Assembly: GCF_001625085.1 (NCBI RefSeq)
Contig: NZ_BDAW01000009.1
Location: 231,681-295,680 of the forward strand
Reading direction: 5' to 3'
From: Nocardia acidivorans NBRC 108247
Lineage (GTDB): Bacteria > Actinomycetota > Actinomycetes > Mycobacteriales > Mycobacteriaceae
DNA length: 64,000 nucleotides
In this document: piece by piece, positions 25,342 to 34,424 of the stretch
Layout of the letters: each line of letters starts with the position of its first letter
Numbering within the stretch: the stretch's first letter is position 1
The notes under the pieces: generated by a model
What the model was told of the DNA's origin: nothing
The model's input: the letters and a program-made list of their open reading frames with translations, nothing else
Database searches by the model: none
Translations under genes and position numbers: made by a program

Positions 25342-26589
25342 TCAGAAGAGCGTCCGCGAGGGCGGGAAGACGACCGGCAACGCCGCCAGGGATCGGTGAA
25401 AAGGCCCTGGCCGCCAGGTCAATTGGTCGGAGGGACAGGCGAGCTGTATGTCCGGCACCGCGTCGAAGAGCTGGTCGATAGCGTTGTGGGCGACCGAGTA
25501 GGCCACATCCTGTGCGGGGCAGGCGTGCGGCCCGGTCCCCCAGGCCAGGTGCGAATTATTGCCGTTGTAGGCCCCAGCGATCGCGGGGTCGTTGTTGCAC
25601 GCGGCCATGCTGGTGACTACCGGCTGATTCGGTGCCAGCCAGACACCCTCGACCTTGCTCGGCTGTGCCGGGTAGGTGATTCCGAAGTTCGCCAGCGGCG
25701 GATCCTTGAACAGCAACTCGTTCAACGCATCTCGGGTGGTCGAGGCGTTCGGTCCGGAGAACCGTTCGTCGGTGAGTATTAGCAGCACGGTATTCGCGAT
25801 CAGGTTAGTCAACGGCTCGATCCCCGCGCCGTAGATCGTGACCAATTGCTGCACGAGTTCCTCATCGGTCAGGTTCGCCGAATGGGCTAGTAGCCGGGTG
25901 GTCACATCGTCGTCGGGCTCGGATCGTTTGAGGTTTACCAGCTCGCTCAGCGCATGGGCGAACAATGCGCTGCCTTCTCCAGCATTGGTGCCTTCGAACA
26001 TCATCGCCATGCCTTGTGCGACCTGCTGCCCGATATCGGCGGGGCACCCGACCATGGCGTTGAGATAGGCGAAGGTGACCGGGAGAGCGTATTGGGCGAG
26101 TAGATCGGCCTTGCCTTCCATGCAGAACGTGTTGATCTGCGGGATCGCCATCTGCTCGATCTCGAGGTGGATGCCGTACAGGTCGATCCCGCCGATGCTG
26201 TCGACGCTGGCTTTGCGGTAGCGCTCATGCGCCAGGCCCGCACTGCGCAGGGCGTTCGGGCGGTATTGCAGCATCGGCAGCACCGGGCAATCGGCGGGTA
26301 TGTTCTTCTCCCAGATCCGTGGGTCGGCCCGGAAGCGCTGCGAATCGTTGTTGATCTGCACCGCGGCGCGATAGCCGATCACCAACGTTGCCGCGATACC
26401 GGGTGATAACTGCACCGGAACTAGCGATCCGAACTTGGCGCGCATCTCGGCGTAGAACCAGTGCGGGTTGGCGGCGAACTCGGGTGTGTACAGCGGAACC
26501 GCGGTCTGGTCGGCGGCTGCGGCCGCCGGTGCTGGTGCCTGGCTCTGGTCGAGGGATGAGGAGGGCTCATAGGGTGTTGTCAACGACAT
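25342..26589 (-). CDS. Atypical cytochrome P450 lacking the ExxR arginine (CYP157-like)
   Basis: A 415-residue P450. The haem loop is seen as AWGTGPHACPAQDVA with the cysteine. The I-helix reads YGAGIEPLTNLIAN instead of AGxET. In the K-helix, where ExxR is expected, the sequence is ALNELLFKDPPLANFG, so the arginine is replaced by phenylalanine. CYP157 enzymes of Streptomyces are the known P450s with this defect (ExxW there), and the N-terminal half (YRAAVQINNDSQRFRADPR) also resembles them. CYP157 genes usually lie in conservons with CYP154 and small GTPases; none is visible here. Confidence 0.85.
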   Translation of the reverse strand: MSLTTPYEPSSSLDQSQAPAPAAAAADQTAVPLYTPEFAANPHWFYAEMRAKFGSLVPVQLSPGIAATLVIGYRAAVQINNDSQRFRADPRIWEKNIPADCPVLPMLQYRPNALRSAGLAHERYRKASVDSIGGIDLYGIHLEIEQMAIPQINTFCMEGKADLLAQYALPVTFAYLNAMVGCPADIGQQVAQGMAMMFEGTNAGEGSALFAHALSELVNLKRSEPDDDVTTRLLAHSANLTDEELVQQLVTIYGAGIEPLTNLIANTVLLILTDERFSGPNASTTRDALNELLFKDPPLANFGITYPAQPSKVEGVWLAPNQPVVTSMAACNNDPAIAGAYNGNNSHLAWGTGPHACPAQDVAYSVAHNAIDQLFDAVPDIQLACPSDQLTWRPGPFHRSLAALPVVFPPSRTLF

Positions 26590-27039
26590 GACTCCAGATA
26601 TCGGACAGGGTTGCAGCGAGTGCTGAGTGTTCTCGGGATGCGTCTGCGCTGGGTCCTGAGTTCAAGGAATAGTTGGGGTGCCGGCGCAGGGCGTGATCGG
26701 AAATACGCACCCCTGCACGACCCTTCGAGGAACAACAAGTGCCCGGTGTCTCGGCGGCGATTCGGATTGGGTGAGACGCGGGCGATCAGTGTGGCTCTAG
26801 CTGGGCGTCGAGCTCCTGGGTTGGTCCATCACAGGGGTAGCGCGATCGTTGACAACGACCGGCACTCACACCGAGGGGTTCGCACCCAGCATGCTCCACG
26901 CCGCACGATCATACTCACCCAGGCCGCGCAGGGATTGCGGAGAGCCTAAGCGTGACCTCACCAGTCTCCTCGGCACTGGAACCGATCGACGACGCTGACC
27001 AGCACCTACGCGAACGTCGTTGTTTTCTGCGCCGTTACT
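26590..27039. other. Gap at the right edge of the accessory segment
   Basis: A 450-bp stretch upstream of the P450. An open frame at 26611-26949 has an improbable Arg/His-rich product and is not supported. A GTG at 26952 with GGAG 10 nt upstream opens VTSPVSSALEPIDDADQHL, which might be the start of a lost gene, but it runs straight into the glycosyltransferase remnant. The junction near 27030 looks like a recombination boundary. Confidence 0.4.
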
Positions 27040-27587
27040 ACCGGAACTCCACACCGCGGCCACGCTGCCGCAGTCCCATACCGGTGGCGGCCCGAGCGTC
27101 GGTCCCCCGGCCCCCCAACGACCTCTGTGCGCCGAGCGCATTTCGCGGCCAGATGAACATGATGATGGGGACCGGGGACGTCGACCCGCAGTTGCTCGCC
27201 ATGCTGAAGGCCACCGATACCACGTGGTCGGCCGCCATCGACCGGTCCGGTCCGGCCGCCGGACTCGAATTGGCCAGTCGGACCGCGGTGATGGCCATCG
27301 GCGGTTTCACCGCGGAGGATCCGGTGCCCACCCTGCCACGGTTCCAGCAGTATGTGCGCGATCGCCAGATCACCTACTACATCGTTCCCGAGGTGAAGCT
27401 GCCCGATTCCTGGCGGACCGACAGGAAGCCCGCCGAGGCGAACGCCGTCGCGCCGCAACCGAATTCGGAGCCCGGGGTGTGGCGTCCGGCCGGGAACAAG
27501 GAGATCCTGGACTGGGTCATGGCGCACTACACCGAACAGCACGTCGGTAATCTCGTGGTCTTCGACCTGACCGCACCGGCGCACTGA
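27040..27587 (+). pseudogene. C-terminal remnant of a GT39-type glycosyltransferase
   Basis: The main frame reads ATDTTWSAAIDRSGPAAGLE, then TAVMAIGGFTAEDPVPTLP and YVRDRQITYYIVPEVK, the extracytoplasmic C-terminal domain of ArnT/GT39-like mannosyltransferases. Just upstream another frame carries LPQSHTGGGPSVGPPAP, also typical of these proteins, so a frameshift lies near 27140. The membrane-spanning catalytic part is absent. The truncation point marks the right edge of the accessory segment. Confidence 0.65.
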
Positions 27588-27590
27588 CGG

Positions 27591-28637
27591 TCAGCGAGCG
27601 TTGCGGCCGCGCACGAGTTCGCGGTCCGCGTTGATCTTCCGGCGGCGCTGCCCCATGGCGTCGCCGGGGGAATCGCCCGCCATCAGCGCGTCGCAGACCG
27701 CGTGCACGTCTTCGAGCGCATCCCGGGCGCCGACTCCGGCGGCGGGGGTGATGGCATGATCGGCATCCCCGACCAGCAGTACCGAATCACCGGGCTGCGC
27801 AGCGTTTTCGAGGGGAACATCGCGCGCGTTGCTCACATGCACGGCCTCGGTCATTTCGAGGAAGGTATCGACCAGCGGACGATTCGAGGGCGTGGCCGCG
27901 CGAATCGTCTCGGCCCATTCACCGATGGGCCGCATGCCGAGATCATCGGTGTCCGCCTCCAGGGGCGGTCGCGGAATACGCACGAACCACAGTGCGGCGT
28001 CGTCGCCGGGCCGCCAGATATGGCCGAGTGTGCTGACCGACCCTCCCTCGGAATCGATTTCGGCGAAGAAGTGCAGTGTCGCCGGATCGCTCGGCAGCGT
28101 GACCGGCCCGCCTGTCATCCCGTAGAGCACCACATCACCCGCGTACACCGGCCGCCGTTCGGGCTCCAGCGCCGCCCGCACGACCGAGTCGATCCCATCC
28201 GCGCCCACCAGCAGCTCCTCCACCCGCGTGGTCGAATCACCCCGGTGCACAGTGCAGCCGCCGTCATCGATGGAGATTTCGGTAATGGCCTCACCGTAAT
28301 TGGTCTTGGCCCCCGATTCGGCGACGAAATCGTTCAGAATTCCCATCAGGTTGCGCCGCATCCAGAATCGATGTCCGCGACCGTTCACCCGCCCGCTGCG
28401 CCCGAGGTTGTTCGCGTATCCCAATCCCCCGGTGACCGCATACGATCCGGCCTCCACCGCCGCCTGATCCACGCCCAGGCTCGCCAGCGCGTGATGTCCG
28501 CGGTCATCGATGAACAGGAACGCGCCGCCGCCCGGCCCGGCCTCACGCTCCTCGAACAGCGTCACCTCCCGCCCGCCGCGTGCCAGTGCGCCTGCCAGCG
28601 CTGATCCGGCGATCCCGCCCCCGATGATCGTCACCAT
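27591..28637 (-). CDS. FAD-dependent monooxygenase (class A flavoprotein)
   Basis: A 348-residue flavin monooxygenase. Seen: the FAD dinucleotide fold VTIIGGGIAGSALAGALARG, the ribose-binding glutamate in LFEEREAG, and the GD motif SVLLVGDADHAITPAAGVGA followed by ALEDVHAVCDAL. ATG at 28637 follows AGGAGG with 6-nt spacing. It should use NAD(P)H and O2 to hydroxylate an unknown substrate. It ends just after the GT39 remnant. No partner gene is evident. Confidence 0.85.
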   Translation of the reverse strand: MVTIIGGGIAGSALAGALARGGREVTLFEEREAGPGGGAFLFIDDRGHHALASLGVDQAAVEAGSYAVTGGLGYANNLGRSGRVNGRGHRFWMRRNLMGILNDFVAESGAKTNYGEAITEISIDDGGCTVHRGDSTTRVEELLVGADGIDSVVRAALEPERRPVYAGDVVLYGMTGGPVTLPSDPATLHFFAEIDSEGGSVSTLGHIWRPGDDAALWFVRIPRPPLEADTDDLGMRPIGEWAETIRAATPSNRPLVDTFLEMTEAVHVSNARDVPLENAAQPGDSVLLVGDADHAITPAAGVGARDALEDVHAVCDALMAGDSPGDAMGQRRRKINADRELVRGRNAR

Positions 28638-28765
28638 CTGCAACCTCCTAGAGCAGTACGCCGTGCGATGAGCGAATCCGCCGGAATTGTCGGCCCTCAT
28701 CCATCATGAGAAGCCGAGCCGCCGTTGGGAAGTGCCGCGCGTGGCGACACTCCGGGCGGATATCG

Positions 28766-29629
28766 TTACCGCGCGGTCTGCGACGCGGCCGCCGTCGGGT
28801 CCAAATCGGCGAGTGAAAGCAGTTGGCGGGGCAGGTCTTTCACGATGATGTCGGATTCCACCCGGAGTTGGTCATCGATGTGCAGGAGTTCGCCCGAAGC
28901 CAGGAGCCGCCAATCCGGATCCGAGTCCATCCGCTCGGTGGCGACGACCACGGCCGGATAGTCGGTGAGTTGTCCACTGGCGGCGCGGATTCCACCGCGT
29001 CCGCGATGTTCCAGGCGGTCACCGTTCGCGCCACCCGGTGCGCGTTCGAGCACGAACAGCTCGTGGGTGTCCGGATATCGCAGCGCCCACAGATCGGTGG
29101 CGGTGGTCAGAATCAAATTCAGCGCATAGACGGGCAGCTTGTCCGCGATCCACCGCACGGCGTCGGCGATACCCGCGCCCACATCTCCCCCGTGCCGATC
29201 CGTGCGCTGGGTGATGAGCGCGAAGAACCGCTCGGAATCGGTATCGCCGCGCACCAGATCGCGATACGCCCCCAACTCCGCCTCCAATTCCCCCAACCCG
29301 TGCAGGACCCCGTTGTGCGCGAAGAGCCGATCACGCTGCTCGAAGGGGTGCGTATTCCGCGGCAGCAACCCACCGGTCGACGCGTACCGCACATGCGCGA
29401 TGAAGGTCGCCGACTCCCGCGCCCGCGCCTCCCGCGCGAAATCGGCATCCGCATACGCCGCGATCGGCTGCTTCTCCACCAGCGGGTTCCCAGCCGCCGT
29501 GAAGGTTCCGAGTCCCACCCCATCGGGCTCCCGATGACTCTGACGCACCAGACTGTCCGGCGCGTCCAACAGCCAGAACGTCGCCTTGACCCGCTGCGGC
29601 GCAGCCGATAAACCGAATAAGCGGCACAC
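28766..29629 (-). CDS. Class II glutamine amidotransferase
   Basis: A 287-residue class II (Ntn-type) glutamine amidotransferase. The start GTG is followed directly by the nucleophile: (M)CRLFGLSA. Also seen are FIAHVRYASTGGL and LFAHNGVLHGLGELEAEL, the glutaminase pocket. GTG at 29629 is chosen because it exposes Cys2 and has AGGAGG upstream; earlier starts would bury the nucleophile. It is a glutaminase domain alone, like EgtC and YafJ, with no synthase domain. Ergothioneine genes are not adjacent, so the partner is unknown. Confidence 0.88.
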   Translation of the reverse strand: MCRLFGLSAAPQRVKATFWLLDAPDSLVRQSHREPDGVGLGTFTAAGNPLVEKQPIAAYADADFAREARARESATFIAHVRYASTGGLLPRNTHPFEQRDRLFAHNGVLHGLGELEAELGAYRDLVRGDTDSERFFALITQRTDRHGGDVGAGIADAVRWIADKLPVYALNLILTTATDLWALRYPDTHELFVLERAPGGANGDRLEHRGRGGIRAASGQLTDYPAVVVATERMDSDPDWRLLASGELLHIDDQLRVESDIIVKDLPRQLLSLADLDPTAAASQTAR

Positions 29630-29780
29630 GACATCCTCCTGGAGCGCGGTCCTGAAAACGGTGATGTACCCACTCAAAGCCTTATCGGCACCATAGACCG
29701 CGTCTCATCACGCTGCCTCCGCCGGCCAATTTCAGCGGCGGGCACCGACTGTTCTATGACTCGACAGACGGGACGAACCC

Positions 29781-30095
29781 GTGCAGATCCTGCTGCTCAC
29801 CACCACCGGCGCACACACCGGCCAACCACGCGCCTGGCCCCTGGGCTTCCACCGCGACGGCGACACCCTCGCCGCCTTCGCCGCCAACGGCAACCGCCCC
29901 GGCTGGTACTACAACCTCCGCGCCCACCCGGACGCCGTCATCGAGGTCGGCACCGAAACCTGGCCCGTCCCGCCACCGTCACCCACGGCGCACACCGCCT
30001 CTGGACCGAAGTACCCCCTCCCCTTCCTCGCCGACTTCCCAGCCAAGGTCCCCTCGGAAATCCCGGTAATCGCCCTGCCCCGCACCACGAACTGA
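29781..30095 (+). pseudogene. Damaged F420-type (DUF385) oxidoreductase
   Basis: The frame begins QILLLTTTGAHTGQPRAWPL and continues AFAANGNRPGWYYNLRAHP, which matches the F420-dependent oxidoreductase family, and ends [13 protein letters not shown], which also matches. The stretch between (about 29965-30010) is foreign in this frame, but the next frame reads ATVTHGAHRLWTEV there, as expected for the family. Two compensating indels therefore scramble about 15 residues. The N-terminal 30 residues are also missing. It is probably not functional. Confidence 0.6.
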
Positions 30096-30174
30096 ATCCG
30101 CCCCGACCTGCCACTCGATCCCCGGGCGCGTGCGGACCACGGCGCAGGCTCGAATCCGCCGCTACCGTGTCGGT

Positions 30175-31584
30175 GTGACTATCACTGCAGGGGACTCTGT
30201 CATCGATCGCCGGTCGTTGAGTGGTTGGAGCCGCACGGCTTCGACTGTGGCGCAGGTGCTTTCGACGGGCGATATCGATCTGGTGGCGAAGGCGGTGCGG
30301 GAGGCGGGACCGCGCGGGGTGATCGCGCGCGGGCTCGGCCGCAGCTATGGCGATCCGGCGCAGAACGGCGGCGGCCTGGTGGTCGATATGACCGGGTTCG
30401 ATCGAATCCACACCGTCGATCCGGACAGCGGCATTGTCGATGTGGATGCAGGGGTCAGCCTGGACACGCTCATGCGCGCGGTGCTGCCGCACGGTCTGTG
30501 GGTGCCGGTGCTGCCGGGGACGCGACAGGTGACGGTCGGCGGGGCGATCGCCTCCGATATCCATGGCAAGAACCATCATTCGCACGGCAGCTTCGGCAAT
30601 CACGTGCTGTCGATGGAGCTGCTCATGGCGGACGGCTCGATCCGCACCCTCACCCCGGAGGGTGCGGCGGCGGACCTGTTCTGGGCCACCGTCGGCGGAA
30701 TGGGTTTGACCGGCATCGTGGTGCGGGTGCGAGTTCGTATGAAGCACACCGAGACCGCGTATTTCATCGTCGACAACGACCGCACCGATTCGCTCGACGA
30801 GACCATGGAATTGCTGACCGGCGGATCCGATGACGGCTACGACTATTCGATGTCGGTGCCGGACACCATCAGCACCGGAGCCACACTCGGGCGCGCGGCC
30901 TTCAGTCGCGGTTCCCTCGCCACCCTCGACCAGCTGCCGGTGAAGCTGCGCGGCAATCCACTCAAATTCGATGCGCCGCAGCTGTTCACCGTGCCCGATA
31001 TCTTCCCGAACGGGATGGTCAACAAGGTGACGGCGCGAGTCCTCGCCGAGGTGGCCTATCGGGCGTATCCGCGGCGGGCGCGCGGGCGGATCCAGAATCT
31101 GACGCAGTTCTATCACCCGCTGGATCTGCTCGGGGAATGGAATCGCGCCTACGGACGGCGGGGATTCGTGCAGTACCAGCTGTCCATGCCGTTCGGAGCC
31201 AAGGATCAGCTCGCCGAGGCGGTGCGTACCATCGCGCACTCGGGGCATCCGTCCTTCCTCAATGTGTTCAAGCGAATGGGCCCCGGCAATCCCGCGCCGC
31301 TGTCCTGGCCGCATCCGGGATTCATGCTCAGCCTCGACTTTCCGATCGCGCCGGGCCTGGATCGACTCTGCGCCGAATTGGATGAGCGGGTGCTCGCGGC
31401 GGGCGGGCGACTGTATTTCGCGAAGGATTCCCGGACCACCCCGGAGATGGTGCACGCCATGTATCCCCGCCTCGCGGAGTGGCGGCGGGTGCGCGATGCG
31501 GCGGACCCCGAGGGGGTGTTCGTCTCGGATCTGGCTCGGCGCGTCCAGCTTGTCGGGGCGGTCGGGGTGGGGGTGCGGCGCTAA
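30175..31584 (+). CDS. DprE1-family decaprenylphosphoryl-ribose oxidase paralogue
   Basis: A 469-residue FAD oxidoreductase that aligns, from memory, along its whole length with mycobacterial DprE1: [72 protein letters not shown] and [17 protein letters not shown]. The catalytic lysine of AKDSR is kept. The residue aligned with Cys387 of the M. tuberculosis enzyme, the benzothiazinone target, is Ser386 here (FMLSLDFP). DprE2 is not adjacent, so this may be a second copy or a relative with another sugar substrate. GTG at 30175 is preferred. Confidence 0.8.
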   Translation: MTITAGDSVIDRRSLSGWSRTASTVAQVLSTGDIDLVAKAVREAGPRGVIARGLGRSYGDPAQNGGGLVVDMTGFDRIHTVDPDSGIVDVDAGVSLDTLMRAVLPHGLWVPVLPGTRQVTVGGAIASDIHGKNHHSHGSFGNHVLSMELLMADGSIRTLTPEGAAADLFWATVGGMGLTGIVVRVRVRMKHTETAYFIVDNDRTDSLDETMELLTGGSDDGYDYSMSVPDTISTGATLGRAAFSRGSLATLDQLPVKLRGNPLKFDAPQLFTVPDIFPNGMVNKVTARVLAEVAYRAYPRRARGRIQNLTQFYHPLDLLGEWNRAYGRRGFVQYQLSMPFGAKDQLAEAVRTIAHSGHPSFLNVFKRMGPGNPAPLSWPHPGFMLSLDFPIAPGLDRLCAELDERVLAAGGRLYFAKDSRTTPEMVHAMYPRLAEWRRVRDAADPEGVFVSDLARRVQLVGAVGVGVRR

Positions 31585-31645
31585 TCTCGCCGCAGGTAGC
31601 GCAGGGAAGACTGATCGGTCGGCCTAGGAGTGCAGGGGAGAGTTC

Positions 31646-32524
31646 ATGCTGGAAGTTGCGCATTTGGTGCGCCGATTCGGGGACAATGTCGCCGTTGATG
31701 ATGTGTCGTTCAGTGTTCGGCCGGGTGCGCTGACGGGGTTCGTCGGCGGTAATGGCGCGGGGAAGACCACCACCATGCGAATGATCATGGGGGTGCTGGC
31801 CACTCATGGTGGTGAGGTTCGGTGGCAGGGGCATGCGGTGACCGCGGCGGATCGGCGGTCGTTCGGGTATATGCCCGAGGAGCGCGGGCTGTATCCGAAG
31901 CAACCGGTGCTCGATCAGTTGATCTATCTGGCACGGCTGCGCGGACTGGCTGCCGCGGAGGCCAAGCGGCAGGCGCAGTCGCTGCTCGAGCGATTCCAGC
32001 TCGGTGATCGCGGTAGGGACAAGTTGGAGTCGTTGTCGCTGGGTAATCAGCAGCGTGTGCAGATCGCGGCGGCGGTCATCACCCATCCGACCGCGTTGAT
32101 TCTGGACGAGCCGTTCTCCGGCTTGGACCCGGTGGCCATCGAGTCCATGGCCGAGCTGCTGGGCGAGTATGCGGCGCAGGGTGTTCCGGTGCTGTTCTCC
32201 TCCCATCAGCTCGATCTGGTCGAGCGGCTCTGCGATCATCTGGTGATCCTGGCCAAGGGCCGGGTGGTGGCGCAGGGGGCGGCCGTCGAGCTGCGCAGCA
32301 CCGGGCCTGCGCGCTATCGGCTGGGTGTCACCGGTGACACGGGCTGGCTCGACACTTTCGCGGGTGTGAATGTGCTGGAGCGCAACGGTTCCGGCGTACT
32401 CCTGGAATTGACCGGCGCGAGCACCGATGAGCTGCTCACCGCGGCGCTGGCGCACGGTTCGGTACGGGAATTGGCCGAGGTGCGGCCGTCGGTGTCGGAG
32501 ATCTATCGAGAGGTGACCGCATGA
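31646..32524 (+). CDS. ABC transporter ATP-binding protein
   Basis: A 292-residue ABC ATPase: Walker A GGNGAGKTTT, Q-loop region FGYMPEERGLYPKQP, signature LSLGNQQRVQ, Walker B LILDEPFSGLDP and switch SSHQLD. The C-terminal extension (residues 215-292) fits the DUF4162 type found with ABC-2 exporters. ATG follows AGGGGAGAG. It overlaps the permease start (ATGA). It forms an exporter with the next gene; the cargo is unknown. NatA-type sodium exporters and antibiotic exporters share this layout. Confidence 0.9.
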   Translation: MLEVAHLVRRFGDNVAVDDVSFSVRPGALTGFVGGNGAGKTTTMRMIMGVLATHGGEVRWQGHAVTAADRRSFGYMPEERGLYPKQPVLDQLIYLARLRGLAAAEAKRQAQSLLERFQLGDRGRDKLESLSLGNQQRVQIAAAVITHPTALILDEPFSGLDPVAIESMAELLGEYAAQGVPVLFSSHQLDLVERLCDHLVILAKGRVVAQGAAVELRSTGPARYRLGVTGDTGWLDTFAGVNVLERNGSGVLLELTGASTDELLTAALAHGSVRELAEVRPSVSEIYREVTA

Positions 32525-33726
32525 CCCGCGAAACCCCGCCGGCCGCAGTCGATTCCGCGCCCGCCGGGGTATGGCGGATTGTCGCCGCCCGGGAGATCGC
32601 GGTGAAGCTGCGCGATCGCAATTTCCTGGTTTCCACGATTCTGACGGTGGTGGTGATCGTCGCCTCGCTGTCCATCAGCGCGTTCATGGGCAGTCGGGCG
32701 ACGACCGTCGATGTGGGCATTGTCGGCGAGGATGCCGCGCCGATCGTCACCGCGGCGAGCGCGCTGGCCGACAGCGCGGACAAGAATGTCACCTTCACCG
32801 CCCGCCGGGTCGCGGATGCGGGCACGCTCGAACAGCAGGTCGAGGACGAGACCGTCACCGTCGGGCTGCTGCCGGACGCGAATGGCTGGCGATTGATCGG
32901 CAAGTCCGCGAAGAACGATGACGCCTCGACCTATCTGACCGCGGCCGTGCGGCAGATCACGGTGCAGCGCAATGCCGTTGCGGCCGGAACCTCCATCGAA
33001 CAGCTCTCGCGCGGCAGTGCGGTCGGCTACGACCTGATCGACGAGGCGGCCGTCGATCCGGCGCTGGCCAAGGTGGTGACGATCGTCTTCGCCTTCCTGT
33101 TCTATCTCTCGTCCATCCTGTTCGGCATGGCCATCGCGCAGAGCGTGGTGGAGGAGAAACAGAATCGCATTGTCGAGATCCTGGCCAGCGCGATTCCATT
33201 GCGCCAGTTGCTGATCGGCAAGGTGGTGGGCAATACCGTGATGGCCTTCGGACAGTTGATCCTGTTCGGCGGAGCGGGCCTGATCGGTCTGGCGGTCATC
33301 GGCAAGGGGGATCAGGTCACCCAGATCGCCGGGGCCGCGGGCTGGTTCATTGTTTTCTTCGTTATCAGCTTCCTGGCGCTGGCAAGTCTGTGGGCGGTGG
33401 CGGGGGCGCTCGCGACCCGCAATGAGGATCTGCAATCCACCTCGACTCCCCTGTCGATGTGCATCATGCTGGTGCTGTTCGCGGGCATCTTCCTCACCGG
33501 CACCGGCCGGGTGATCGCCTCGTACGTACCGATAGTCAGCATTGTGGCCATGCCCGGCCGCCTCGCCGATGGCTCCGCGCGGTGGTGGGAACCCTTCATC
33601 GCGCTGGCCATCACCGCGGCCGCCACCTACGGCATCGTGGTGATCGCCGAGAAGCTCTACCGCCGCTCGCTCATGCAGACCCAGGGCCGTCTCACCATCC
33701 GCCAGGCCCTGCGCGTGGAGGATTAG
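32521..33726 (+). CDS. ABC-2 type exporter permease (NatB-like)
   Basis: A 401-residue permease: one N-terminal helix (LVSTILTVVVIVASLSISAF), a large extracytoplasmic domain of about 150 residues, and five or more C-terminal helices beginning VVTIVFAFLFYLSSILFGMA. The MAIAQSVVEEKQNRIVEILA block is typical of the ABC2_membrane_3/NatB family. It works with the ATPase at 31646. Its last 16 bases fall in a 20-bp tandem duplication that also covers the end of the convergent gene. Confidence 0.88.
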   Translation: MTRETPPAAVDSAPAGVWRIVAAREIAVKLRDRNFLVSTILTVVVIVASLSISAFMGSRATTVDVGIVGEDAAPIVTAASALADSADKNVTFTARRVADAGTLEQQVEDETVTVGLLPDANGWRLIGKSAKNDDASTYLTAAVRQITVQRNAVAAGTSIEQLSRGSAVGYDLIDEAAVDPALAKVVTIVFAFLFYLSSILFGMAIAQSVVEEKQNRIVEILASAIPLRQLLIGKVVGNTVMAFGQLILFGGAGLIGLAVIGKGDQVTQIAGAAGWFIVFFVISFLALASLWAVAGALATRNEDLQSTSTPLSMCIMLVLFAGIFLTGTGRVIASYVPIVSIVAMPGRLADGSARWWEPFIALAITAAATYGIVVIAEKLYRRSLMQTQGRLTIRQALRVED

Positions 33727-33750
33727 GCGGGCGCGTGGAGGATTAGGCGG
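33711..33750. repeat. Tandem 20-bp duplication at a convergent gene junction
   Basis: GCGCGTGGAGGATTAGGCGG occurs twice in a row (33711-33730 and 33731-33750). The TAG of the permease lies in the first copy and the TAA of the opposing gene in the second. With a single copy the two genes would share overlapping stop codons. Confidence 0.95.
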
Positions 33751-34288
33751 CCCGGTTGGTTTCGACGGTCACCGCGGTTCCGGCGAGTTTGTCGGCCGAG
33801 GCGGCGAAAGCGCGCCCGAGTGCGACATATTCCGCGGTGCCCGCCGCGGACTGCTCGTACGCGCCGAGCCGGGCCGCGGCCGAGGCGAATACGACGGCCA
33901 CGATCACCTTGATCGGGGCCACATCCCACGGCAACGGGTACGGCCCGTCCTCGGAACCCCCGCCGGGGAAGGGCCCCGGCCACGGCCAGCACGGCCACCG
34001 GGTGCCGCATTCCTGCCAATCGAGGGTGATTCCGGTGATGTAGTCCACGGCATCGGCCGGGGCCGAGTTGACCGCGGTGTTCAGCGCGAGGGCGGTGCGG
34101 ACATCGCCGTGCGCGAGCTCGGCCACTCCCGCCAGGAACTCCAGGCCCGGCGGGATGGACTGGGACTCGCTGCTCACCCGTTCCGAGGCGGTGAGCCGCT
34201 TCTGACGCGCCGGGCCGCACGGCGCGATGACTTCCCAGATCTGTGGATGCAGTCTGGCGGCTATGGCGAGTAACTTGCTGTAGCTCAT
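33743..34288 (-). CDS. Hypothetical protein
   Basis: A 181-residue protein I do not recognise. It begins MSYSKLLAIAARLHPQIWEV, has a middle segment rich in Trp, Pro and Gly (about residues 90-115) and an Ala-rich helical end (YVALGRAFAASADKLAG). No signal peptide or clear membrane helix is seen. ATG at 34288 has GGAG 11 nt upstream. It converges on the ABC permease gene with the duplicated junction between them. A stand-alone gene; no role is proposed. Confidence 0.65.
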   Translation of the reverse strand: MSYSKLLAIAARLHPQIWEVIAPCGPARQKRLTASERVSSESQSIPPGLEFLAGVAELAHGDVRTALALNTAVNSAPADAVDYITGITLDWQECGTRWPCWPWPGPFPGGGSEDGPYPLPWDVAPIKVIVAVVFASAAARLGAYEQSAAGTAEYVALGRAFAASADKLAGTAVTVETNRAA

Positions 34289-34424
34289 GACGATCACTGC
34301 TCCTGTGGTGTGCTCCGACCTCCAGCGTCGTCCCACCCCACCCGCGTGTATCGAGTAGCGAACTACGCGAATCGGACTGATCTGCGTGACCATGTCCCGC
34401 CGGCGCCCGCGCACCGGAAGGATC

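Noticed and set aside
26611..26949. 112-codon open frame upstream of the P450
   Set aside because: It has an improbable composition, no ribosome site and no recognised pattern.
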